Assembly (NCBI RefSeq): GCF_000301075.1
Contig: NZ_JH932293.1
Span: 915,755 to 979,754 of the forward strand
Source: Bergeyella zoohelcum ATCC 43767
Lineage (GTDB): Bacteria > Bacteroidota > Bacteroidia > Flavobacteriales > Weeksellaceae
DNA: 64,000 bases
Reading direction: 5' to 3'
Part shown: positions 57,481 to 64,000 of the stretch, piece after piece
Numbering within the stretch: position 1 is the first letter of the stretch
Layout of the letters: each line of letters starts with the position of its first letter
Made by a program: the position numbers and the translations under genes
The notes under the pieces: model-generated
What the model was told of the DNA's origin: nothing
Seen by the model: only the letters and a program-made list of their open reading frames with translations
Databases searched by the model: none

Positions 57481-58077
57481 ATGTCCTTTACTGCTTACGA
57501 TGTAGAAAGACGCACCCGAAAAGGCACTTTTTACGCACAAATTGATACCATTATCGATTGGAACCTCATTTCCGCTATCATTGACCAACATTATCAAAAA
57601 GGGCTTTCCGCTTCGGGTGAAAAACCTTACGATGGACTCCTGCTGTTCAAAATGCTACTCATCGGGATGTGGAACAACCTATCGGATGTCAAGGTAGAAG
57701 AGCATGTAAACGACAGTCTATCGGCAATGAAATTCTGCGGTATGCAATTGGAGGATAATGTTCCGAGCTACAGTGTTTTAAGCCGATTTCGCACCGAGCT
57801 TACCGAAAAGAAAGCCTTTGATTTGTCGCTTTCGGAAATCAACCATCAGTTGGAAAAACATAGGATTATCATCCATCAAGGCGTAAAGGTAGATGCCAGT
57901 ATTACGCAGAATTCGTTTCATTCGAAAAAGCTGAAAACTTTTGAAATCGCCCAAGACCGAAAAGAAGACGAATTGCCCGAGGGAGAAGTTGAAAAACAAG
58001 ACCATTTTTTCAAGGAAATGGCTGAAGATGGAGATACTTTCCTGCCTTTTAATGAAAAAAGGCTCAAAAGAGGGTGA
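57481..58077 (+). pseudogene. IS5-family transposase, 3'-truncated
   Basis: A 198-residue frame matches the N-terminal half of IS5-type transposases: the DUF772 region KPYDGLLLFKMLLIGMWNNL, then EEHVNDSLSAMKFCGM and PSYSVLSRFRTEL, and the first catalytic Asp in VKVDASIT. After about residue 145 the sequence loses similarity (FHSKKLKTFEIAQ) and ends before the second and third catalytic residues. It is inactive. The base composition is less AT-rich than the flanks. Confidence 0.85.
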
Positions 58078-58552
58078 TTTTGGTTAAAATCGTCCCGAAA
58101 AAAGGACAAAAAATGATGAAAAAGAACACAATTTCGAATTTTCAGAAACACATTTTCTAAAAAAATATCCGAATACAAAAAAATCAGAGAGTGGACGGTT
58201 CTTGCAAAGGTTTCTTTATGAGTTAATATGCCTTAATTACTTTGATTAAAAATCAAATGATTAAGTTAATACAATAGTATAGTCCTTGCATATTTCCATA
58301 TGATTCCATTTTTTATATGCTCAATTTTTTAACCCCTTGCATATAATCAATAAAACTTCTACATTTGCCTTGTCTATACAGATTTTGTTCTTTTGGAGTG
58401 AATGATTAACTATTTATATTTCAATGTATTAGAGTACTGAGGGAATAAGTTATTTCAGAAGATATTCTTTCTTGATTTATATCAATGTTTAGCGGTGGAT
58501 GTCCGTAGTATCTTTGCATCATCAATAACGAAGTATTAAACAATTTAAATCG
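58078..58552. other. Post-IS spacer and promoter of pirin-DoxX operon
   Basis: No gene is visible in this AT-rich 475 bp after the IS5 remnant. A -7 box TATCTTTG lies at 58509-58516, 36 bp before the pirin start. TTGCATAT words recur around 58290 and 58335, but no array is formed. Confidence 0.5.
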
Positions 58553-59362
58553 ATGCGAAAAATTTTACTATTTTTAAGTGCAGCACTTTTGAGCAGTTGC
58601 GGTTTCGGACAAAAAACAAATTCAAACAATAAAAATAACAAACAAATGAAAGCAGTTTATCATAAAGCAGATAGCAGAGGACACGCAAACCACGGATGGT
58701 TAAATAGTTACCACACTTTTAGCTTTGCAGAATATTACAACCCACAGAGAATGAACTTCGGTGTTCTTCGTGTATTAAATGACGATACCGTAAAAGGTGG
58801 AATGGGCTTCGGAACACACCCACACCGAGATATGGAAATCATCAGTATTCCTTTGGAGGGCGACCTAAAACACGGCGATAGTATGGGTAATGAAGGTATC
58901 ATCCGTAAAGGAGAAATCCAAGTAATGAGTGCTGGAACAGGAATTATGCACAGCGAAATGAACGGCAATCAAGGAGAAACCGTGAAATTCTTGCAAATTT
59001 GGATTTTACCTCGTAAAATGGGAGTTACTCCTCGTTATGACCAAATTGAAATCGAAAAAAATAAGAAAATCAACGATTTCCAGCAAATCCTATCCCCTAA
59101 CCCTGATGATGCAGGTGTATGGATTCACCAAGATGCGTGGTTCAATATGGCTAACTTTACCGCCGGAAACTCAAAAACATACAAGCTAAACAAAGAAGGT
59201 AACGGAGTTTATGTATTCGTTATTAAAGGAAAAGCAAAAATAGGCGACCAAGTATTAGACCAAAGAGACGGTTACGGAATTTATGATACTTCAGAATTTA
59301 ATTTACAAGCTCTTGAGGATTCACAAATTCTGTTGATGGAAGTACCAATGCAATTACCATAA
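58553..59362 (+). CDS. Pirin family protein with lipoprotein signal
   Basis: A 269-residue protein. Residues 1-16 are a lipoprotein signal with lipobox LSSC, followed by a Asn/Lys-rich tether to about residue 31. The rest is a complete pirin of the YhhW type: DSRGHANHGWLNSYHTFSFA, the iron ligands in FGTHPHRDMEII, and SAGTGIMHSEMN. Pirins are normally cytosolic and begin where Met32 lies here, so an exported, lipid-anchored form is unusual. The signal sequence is in frame and well formed, which argues it is real. It is followed by a DoxX gene after 13 bp. Oxidative or electrophile stress in the envelope is a plausible role (inference). Confidence 0.88.
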   Translation: MRKILLFLSAALLSSCGFGQKTNSNNKNNKQMKAVYHKADSRGHANHGWLNSYHTFSFAEYYNPQRMNFGVLRVLNDDTVKGGMGFGTHPHRDMEIISIPLEGDLKHGDSMGNEGIIRKGEIQVMSAGTGIMHSEMNGNQGETVKFLQIWILPRKMGVTPRYDQIEIEKNKKINDFQQILSPNPDDAGVWIHQDAWFNMANFTAGNSKTYKLNKEGNGVYVFVIKGKAKIGDQVLDQRDGYGIYDTSEFNLQALEDSQILLMEVPMQLP

Positions 59363-59375
59363 AAATTAAGTTACG

Positions 59376-59786
59376 ATGAGCATATTTCAAAACAAAGATT
59401 TAGGACTTTTAATTCTTCGTCTATCCGTAGGATTGCTAATGATTCCACACGGAATCCATAAATTACTAAATTCAGGAGCGTTGGGGTACATTCAGTCGCT
59501 TTTGGAAGCCAAAGGATTACCAGCGTTTATCAGCTATGGTGTTTTTGTGGGAGAAATTATTGCACCGCTACTCATCGTAATTGGTTTCCGTACGCGTATC
59601 TCGGCATTGGTATTGGCAGCCACAGGTTTAATGATTCTGTTCTTAGGATACGACAACCTTTTTGCCCTCACGCAGCACGGCGGTTGGGTAGCAGAACTTG
59701 CAGGATTGTTCCTCTTCGGAGCCTTGGCATTAGCCTTTACGGGCGGTGGGAAATACGCTCTATCCACTAATAATCAGTGGGATTAA
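59376..59786 (+). CDS. DoxX family membrane protein
   Basis: A 136-residue protein with four hydrophobic segments. LILRLSVGLLMIPHGIHKLL at the N-terminus and GFRTRISALVLAATGLMILF are typical of DoxX, and the loop before the last helix contains LTQHGGWVAELAG. DoxX proteins are linked to sulfur or redox metabolism in some bacteria. It lies 13 bp after the lipoprotein pirin gene and before a terminator, so the two form an operon and may act together at the membrane. Confidence 0.92.
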   Translation: MSIFQNKDLGLLILRLSVGLLMIPHGIHKLLNSGALGYIQSLLEAKGLPAFISYGVFVGEIIAPLLIVIGFRTRISALVLAATGLMILFLGYDNLFALTQHGGWVAELAGLFLFGALALAFTGGGKYALSTNNQWD

Positions 59787-59813
59787 AATAAATAAAATCA
59801 AAACGAAACGCCC

Positions 59814-59833
59814 TTTAATTGGGGCGTTTTTTA
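59814..59833 (+). terminator. Terminator after DoxX gene
   Basis: AAACGCCC pairs with GGGCGTTT around a short loop and runs into Ts. Confidence 0.85.
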
Positions 59834-59909
59834 AGTTAAAACCTATTTGAAAAAATCTTGGAAAATACTCCTTTCGTTAAAAAAACATTTTTATTTCACA
59901 TCTGATATT

Positions 59910-60731
59910 ATGAAAAACAATTTTTTAGAGTGCTTAAAAACAGGCTATTGTGATAGAAAATATGACTTAAACAAACAGAAAATAGAACAATTTATAGATT
60001 CTTTTTTTCGGTTTATATTTTTCTTAGAGCCTCAAAGATGTGATTCTCAAACGGAGATTGAAAGCCGATTTGTCAGTTTTAAAAATCAGTTTAAAGACAT
60101 AATAAACGATATAAAACAAGAAAATACCGTACAGGTATGCGAAACTTTTTTTAATGAGATTCCTAGTATTTATGAAACATTGGGAAAAGACGCTCAGTTT
60201 TTCTTAGAAAGTGATCCTGCTGCTACGCATATAGAAGAGATTAAAGTTTCATACCCAGGATTTTATGCCATTGCAATTTATAGATTTGCAAATCAGCTGC
60301 ACCTTCAAAAAATCCCACTAATTCCAAGAATTTGGACAGAGCTTGCCCATAGCAAAACGGGAATAGATATTCATCCAGGGGCAAATATTGGGGAATATTT
60401 CTTTATTGATCACGGCACAGGAATTGTAATAGGAGAAACCACCCAAATAGGAAACCGTGTAAAAATTTATCAGAATGTAACATTAGGGGCATTGGCAGTA
60501 TCTAAAAGCATTGCCAATACCAAAAGGCATCCTACTATAGAAGATGAAGTAACCATCTATGCAGGAGCTACTATTTTGGGCGGAAAAACCACTATTGGTA
60601 AGGGGGCTACTATTGGAGGAAATGTTTGGATTACAGAAAGTATAGAGCCACATAGCTTGGTTTATTACAAAGATAAAACCATCATCAGAAGTCAAGGAAA
60701 TTCATCCGAACCGATTAATTTTTCCATATAA
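59910..60731 (+). CDS. cysE: Serine O-acetyltransferase
   Basis: A 273-residue enzyme that acetylates serine for cysteine synthesis. An N-terminal helical domain is followed from about residue 170 by the left-handed beta helix of hexapeptide repeats: GIDIHPGANIGEYFFIDHGT, then IGETTQIGNRV, IYAGATILGGKTTIG, and GATIGGNVW. The final residue is Ile (EPINFSI), which in this family inserts into the active site of cysteine synthase to form the regulatory complex. The ATG at 59910 is preferred over an upstream TTG. cysK follows 94 bp downstream. Confidence 0.94.
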   Translation: MKNNFLECLKTGYCDRKYDLNKQKIEQFIDSFFRFIFFLEPQRCDSQTEIESRFVSFKNQFKDIINDIKQENTVQVCETFFNEIPSIYETLGKDAQFFLESDPAATHIEEIKVSYPGFYAIAIYRFANQLHLQKIPLIPRIWTELAHSKTGIDIHPGANIGEYFFIDHGTGIVIGETTQIGNRVKIYQNVTLGALAVSKSIANTKRHPTIEDEVTIYAGATILGGKTTIGKGATIGGNVWITESIEPHSLVYYKDKTIIRSQGNSSEPINFSI

Positions 60732-60825
60732 ACCTATTAAATGATATGGATACACCGATAGATTTTCTTCTAAAAAAGGAAAAAATATAACAAAGCCATT
60801 CTTAATATTTAAAGTCATATAAAAC

Positions 60826-61734
60826 ATGAAATTCAATAATGTATTAGAAACTATTGGGAAAACGCCAGTAGTCAAATTGAGTAAAATTTTTCCTAAGCAT
60901 AATGTTTGGATAAAATTAGAACGAAGCAATCCAGGGGGAAGCATCAAAGATAGAATTGCTTTAGCAATGATAGAAACCGCTGAAAAGGAAGGAAAAATCA
61001 ATAGAAATACCCAAATCATAGAACCTACTTCGGGGAATACAGGAGTAGGATTAGCTATGGTTTCGGCAGTAAAAGGTTATCATTTAACATTGGTAATGCC
61101 TGAAAGTATGAGTGTTGAAAGAAGAAAACTTATGACTGCCTATGGTGCCAATATCGTATTAACACCAAGAGAATTAGGTATGAAAGGAGCCATTGAAAAA
61201 GCTCAGGAATTGGCACAGCAAAACGAAAACACTTGGATACCACAGCAGTTTGAAAACATCTCAAACCCTGAAATTCATCGTAATACAACTGCTCAAGAGA
61301 TTCTTAATGATTTTCCAGAGGGAATTGATTACCTCATCACGGGCGTAGGAACAGGTGGACATATTACAGGAATTTCGGAGATTATAAAACAGAAATTTTC
61401 TGAGTTAAAATCTTTTGCTGTAGAGCCAGAGCTTTCCCCAGTTCTAAGTGGCGGAAATCCTGGGCCTCACCCTATACAAGGCATCGGTGCAGGGTTTGTA
61501 CCCAAAGTTCTCAATACTGAAATTTTAGATGGAACCTTTCAGGTGAGTAAAGAAAATGCATTTGCTTATACCCAAAGACTAGCCCAAGAAGAAGGTATTT
61601 TAGCCGGAATTTCCACAGGAGCATCTCTCGCAGCCATTGCACAAAAAATAGATGAGTTGCCTGAAAACGCCACCATTCTCACCATAAACTATGACACTGG
61701 TGAAAGATATTGGTCGGTAGAAGGACTTTTTTAA
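60826..61734 (+). CDS. cysK: Cysteine synthase A
   Basis: A 302-residue PLP enzyme that makes cysteine from O-acetylserine and sulfide. The PLP Lys is in [12 protein letters not shown], followed by [13 protein letters not shown] (substrate loop) and the phosphate-binding [10 protein letters not shown]. The C-terminal [11 protein letters not shown] is also typical. Length is normal. With the serine acetyltransferase gene just upstream it forms a complete two-step cysteine pathway, and a terminator follows. Confidence 0.95.
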   Translation: MKFNNVLETIGKTPVVKLSKIFPKHNVWIKLERSNPGGSIKDRIALAMIETAEKEGKINRNTQIIEPTSGNTGVGLAMVSAVKGYHLTLVMPESMSVERRKLMTAYGANIVLTPRELGMKGAIEKAQELAQQNENTWIPQQFENISNPEIHRNTTAQEILNDFPEGIDYLITGVGTGGHITGISEIIKQKFSELKSFAVEPELSPVLSGGNPGPHPIQGIGAGFVPKVLNTEILDGTFQVSKENAFAYTQRLAQEEGILAGISTGASLAAIAQKIDELPENATILTINYDTGERYWSVEGLF

Positions 61735-61741
61735 ATTTATG

Positions 61742-61777
61742 AAGTGATTGGAATTTTTTCCAATCATTTCTTTTGTA
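61742..61777 (+). terminator. Terminator after cysK
   Basis: AAGTGATTGGA pairs with TCCAATCATTT (one wobble) around a T-rich loop, followed by a short T run. Confidence 0.72.
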
Positions 61778-61806
61778 TGCGTTTATTAAGAACGCTATTC
61801 ATTTCG

Positions 61807-61814
61807 TACCTTTG
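61807..61814 (+). promoter_or_regulatory. -7 promoter box of DUF4300 lipoprotein operon
   Basis: TACCTTTG matches TAnnTTTG, 18 bp before the ATG at 61833. It could drive the lipoprotein, sigma factor, anti-sigma and DUF417 genes. Confidence 0.55.
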
Positions 61815-61832
61815 CTTCAAATAAAATAGAAC

Positions 61833-62792
61833 ATGATGAAAAAAAACATATTGATTACTGCATTATCTTTAGCGGTGCTATGCAGTTGTAATAAAACTAC
61901 CACGCCCAAGACCGAAACCCCACAGACGGCATTAGAAAATATCCCACAGCCTTTTATTTCGAGTATAGAATATTCTAATTTGGTAGATAAAGCCAGTCAA
62001 GAAGAAGTAAAAAAGGCACTCTCTGCTGCAGGAATCAAGGAGGAAAATATCCAAACTTTTTTGGACAATGTAAGTACTTTTAACCAGACCGTTGGCGAAG
62101 TAGGAATGGTAAAAGAAGGATTTGCTACCTCACAAAATTTAACTCCTGAATATGATAAAGTAAAAATACAAGAAAAATGGGAAGAAAAAAATCCTGTCTT
62201 TGTAGGCTATAACTGCCGTATTACTTCGTTTGATATGTTAAGAGATTTTGTTCACATTGAAAACCCGATTTTAGAAAATGCTAAAAATCTATTTGTAGAT
62301 GAAGATGCTCTAGAAAACAACCCTAAAAAAGTATTTTCTAGTAAAGAGAGAGACCTTTTTATGGCTTTCTTTTCGCAAATTCCTACCGTAGAGAGCAAGG
62401 ATATCTCAAAACATATAGATATGGTGCAAAAAGATTGGCAAAAGAAAGGAATTTCATTTATTCATAATAATGATAAGACCAAAGCTTCTTTAATTTCGGT
62501 ATTTTTTCATTCGTTTTTTAGTAAGGAAGACAATCATTTGTTTATCGGGCATATCGGGGTATTGGTACCTTCTGAAAATGGAAAACTTATTTTCATTGAA
62601 AAATTATCTTTCCAAGAGCCTTATCAAGCACTGAAATTCAGCAACCGAACGGAACTTAATGATTACCTCATGAACCGTTACGATGTGGAATGGAACCAAC
62701 CTACAGCCGCACCTTTTATCTTTGAAAATAATCAACTGATAGAAGGCTATAGACCCAATCCGAATAAAAAACAAACCGATAACATGCAGTAG
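61833..62792 (+). CDS. DUF4300-type lipoprotein
   Basis: A 319-residue predicted lipoprotein. The signal ends in lipobox LCSC at Cys19 and is followed by a Thr/Pro-rich linker. The mature part contains ISSIEYSNLVDKASQEEVKK and VFVGYNCRITSF, features I associate with DUF4300, a family of unknown function best known from Gram-positive lipoproteins. Two adjacent Met codons are possible starts. The sigma factor gene begins 23 bp after the stop, so it probably belongs to the same transcript and may be part of the sensed or controlled function. Confidence 0.75.
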   Translation: MMKKNILITALSLAVLCSCNKTTTPKTETPQTALENIPQPFISSIEYSNLVDKASQEEVKKALSAAGIKEENIQTFLDNVSTFNQTVGEVGMVKEGFATSQNLTPEYDKVKIQEKWEEKNPVFVGYNCRITSFDMLRDFVHIENPILENAKNLFVDEDALENNPKKVFSSKERDLFMAFFSQIPTVESKDISKHIDMVQKDWQKKGISFIHNNDKTKASLISVFFHSFFSKEDNHLFIGHIGVLVPSENGKLIFIEKLSFQEPYQALKFSNRTELNDYLMNRYDVEWNQPTAAPFIFENNQLIEGYRPNPNKKQTDNMQ

Positions 62793-62815
62793 TTTTATGC
62801 TGAGAATTATTATTG

Positions 62816-63346
62816 ATGAAAGGTAAATATGCTATCATAGAAGAATGGATTGATGCTTACTCAGCACCACTGCTTCGTAGGGCTTTGTACATGGTTTCAG
62901 ATAAGGAAGAGGCAGAAGATATGGTGCAGGAAGTGTTTACGGCATCGTTTATTGCTTTTGATTCCTTCCAAAACAAAAGCAATCCTCTCACTTGGCTTTA
63001 TGCCATTTTGCACAACAAAGTGGCAGATTTTTATCGAAAAAAATACAAAAACCCTATTGAAAATAACCTCTCTCATTTTTTTGACTCTAATGGCAATTGG
63101 AAAGATGAAAGTATCATTCAGCCCTGGGAAGACACACCCGAAGAATGGGAACAAAGCCTGCACGAATGTATAGAAAAATTGCCCCCACGATGGAAAATTC
63201 CCGTAAAACTCTATTATCTTAAAGAGAAAAAAAACGAAGTGGTGTGTCAGGAAGTGGGAATTACTCCGACAAATCTTTGGAAAATACTTCAAAGAAGCCG
63301 TTTACAATTGAGAGAATGTTTAGAAAATAACCGTTTTGTAGGATGA
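62816..63346 (+). CDS. ECF-type sigma factor
   Basis: A 176-residue sigma factor. Region 2: RRALYMVSDKEEAEDMVQEV and NPLTWLYAILHNKVADFYRK. Region 4: LPPRWKIPVKLYYLKEKKNE, then VCQEVGITPTNLWKILQRSR. The ATG at 62816 is preferred over a TTG one codon earlier. The stop overlaps the anti-sigma start by 4 bp (ATGA), the normal arrangement of a sigma/anti-sigma pair. Region 4 ends in TPTNLWKILQRSR, a form common in sigma factors paired with small zinc anti-sigmas. Confidence 0.92.
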   Translation: MKGKYAIIEEWIDAYSAPLLRRALYMVSDKEEAEDMVQEVFTASFIAFDSFQNKSNPLTWLYAILHNKVADFYRKKYKNPIENNLSHFFDSNGNWKDESIIQPWEDTPEEWEQSLHECIEKLPPRWKIPVKLYYLKEKKNEVVCQEVGITPTNLWKILQRSRLQLRECLENNRFVG

Positions 63347-63615
63347 TTAACCGATGGATTCATTTTTGGATACTTCCATGTTCGGAGATTTCCATGCTCA
63401 TAGAGAAAAAAAATGCCAATCAAATTACTTTTTTGGAAAAAATACGATTAAAAGCACATATAAATGTTTGTAAAATGTGTAGAGCGTACCAAAAAAAGGC
63501 CACTTTGATAGACCAGCTCCTCAGCAAACATACCAATGACGAAAAAAAAGAGGGGTTTGAGGAGATTGAAATTCAGGACTTTAAACAAAGAATGAAAGAA
63601 AAAATGAAAAAATAG
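63343..63615 (+). CDS. Zinc-binding anti-sigma factor (ZAS-like)
   Basis: A 90-residue protein with the HxxxCxxC zinc motif in AHINVCKMCRAYQKK (about 38-52), flanked by helices, the pattern of small ZAS-type anti-sigma factors. There is no membrane segment, so it would be cytosolic and could sense redox state or metals through the zinc site. It overlaps the sigma factor gene by 4 bp. The C-terminal half is charged and ends EKMKK. Confidence 0.83.
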   Translation: MINRWIHFWILPCSEISMLIEKKNANQITFLEKIRLKAHINVCKMCRAYQKKATLIDQLLSKHTNDEKKEGFEEIEIQDFKQRMKEKMKK

Positions 63616-63677
63616 CATTTTTTTTGTCAGGTTTTACTCTCCGTGCAGACTAACATATTAAACAAAAAATAATAGAT

Positions 63678-64000
63678 ATGTTAAGACAAAAAGCAACTGA
63701 AAACCTGCTCATCTTCAAAATGGGGTATTGCGTATCTCTATTTGGAGCAGTGCTTATCCTCCTCTGGATAGGTATTTTTAAATTTACTCCTTCAGAAGCA
63801 AAAGCCATAGAAGATTTGGTAGCACATCATCCGCTTACCTTTTGGGTGTATGATTTTTTTAGCTTACAAGCCGTTTCTAATGTCATTGGGCTGATAGAAA
63901 TTGGTACAGCATTGGGGCTAGTAGCTTCCATTTGGGTAATTCCCTTGCGTAAATACATAGCTTGGGCAATGATACTTACCTTCCTCATCACGCTGAGCTA
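63678..64000 (+). CDS. DUF417 family membrane protein (partial)
   Basis: The first 107 residues of a gene cut by the window end. It begins MLRQKATENLLIFKMGYCVS and continues through a membrane segment to FKFTPSEAKAIEDLVAHHPL, the hallmark of the DUF417 (YkgB/RclC) family, then SNVIGLIEIGTALGL. RclC is tied to reactive chlorine stress in E. coli, and other family members are unassigned. It follows the sigma/anti-sigma pair by 62 bp and is a likely target of that sigma factor. Confidence 0.88.
   Translation, partial: MLRQKATENLLIFKMGYCVSLFGAVLILLWIGIFKFTPSEAKAIEDLVAHHPLTFWVYDFFSLQAVSNVIGLIEIGTALGLVASIWVIPLRKYIAWAMILTFLITLS

Noticed and set aside
1-64000. rRNA or tRNA genes
   Set aside because: No cloverleaf-like or rRNA-like sequence was recognised in any gap; a covariance-model scan would be needed to exclude a missed tRNA.

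Overview
The window looks like the chromosome of a Flavobacteriales member (Bacteroidota), most likely family Weeksellaceae near Chryseobacterium or Riemerella. The reasons are the AT-rich sequence, promoters of the TAnnTTTG (-7) type with TTG about 19 nt upstream, no Shine-Dalgarno sequences, a secreted protein with a type IX secretion sorting domain, a GLPGLI protein, a remnant of an IS982-family transposase, and dispersed intergenic repeats of the 'GCTAATAGCCAAAAGC' kind. The genus is an inference. No rRNA, tRNA or CRISPR array was seen.

Layout. 0-4 kb: a 21-bp repeat at the left edge, a membrane protein, a DUF2752/CD225 pair and an ABC exporter. 4-7.5 kb (minus): hutI, hutG and an aldehyde dehydrogenase. 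7.8-11.5 kb: an ABC-F protein, then an AAA ATPase plus a small PD-(D/E)xK-type protein (candidate defence pair). 11.6-14.4 kb (minus): BlaI-like repressor, BlaR1-like M56 peptidase and GLPGLI protein, with a clear operator/promoter. 14.4-27.4 kb: mostly housekeeping (methyltransferase, T9SS cargo, LuxE-like protein, yqgE, pdxH, HU, panD, a flippase-like membrane protein, sucC, pssA, a DnaQ-like exonuclease, pdhB, a dienoyl-CoA reductase-like SDR, an ECF sigma factor with a membrane partner). 27.5-28.0 kb: a minisatellite of eight 62/63-bp units. 28-36.6 kb: pcrA, DUF456, a mechanosensitive channel, pdxJ, a DUF6922 gene with the wreck of an AbiEii toxin gene, an alpha/beta hydrolase, an epimerase and mvaD. 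36.7-43.6 kb: a TetR-TolC-MFP-RND efflux cluster whose gaps are filled with repeats. 43.7-50.9 kb: malic enzyme, a GlcNAc-kinase-like protein, pirin and an M1 aminopeptidase. 51-54.8 kb (minus): a compact cassette of UvrD-like helicase, DarT-type ADP-ribosyltransferase and ADP-ribosylglycohydrolase. 55-58.5 kb: a degraded zone (Crp fragment, YeiH fragment, IS982 and IS5 wrecks) around an intact Crp/Fnr regulator and a DinB protein. 58.5-64 kb: lipoprotein pirin plus DoxX, cysE and cysK, a DUF4300 lipoprotein, and an ECF sigma factor, zinc anti-sigma and DUF417 operon cut by the window end.

The main candidate for a little-described system is the helicase-DarT-ARH cassette (51084-54786). It reads as a DNA ADP-ribosylation toxin-antitoxin or anti-phage module in which an ARH-fold hydrolase stands where DarG's macrodomain would be, with a helicase as third part. 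The AAA ATPase/nuclease pair (9733-11467) is the second candidate, and the decayed DUF6922-AbiEii locus (33221-33679) is a third, dead defence relic. At the non-coding level, the most unusual pattern is a set of short tandem arrays that share a 21-22 bp period but not a sequence, together with several promoters whose -7 box ends only 4-5 nt before the ATG, which suggests leaderless mRNAs.
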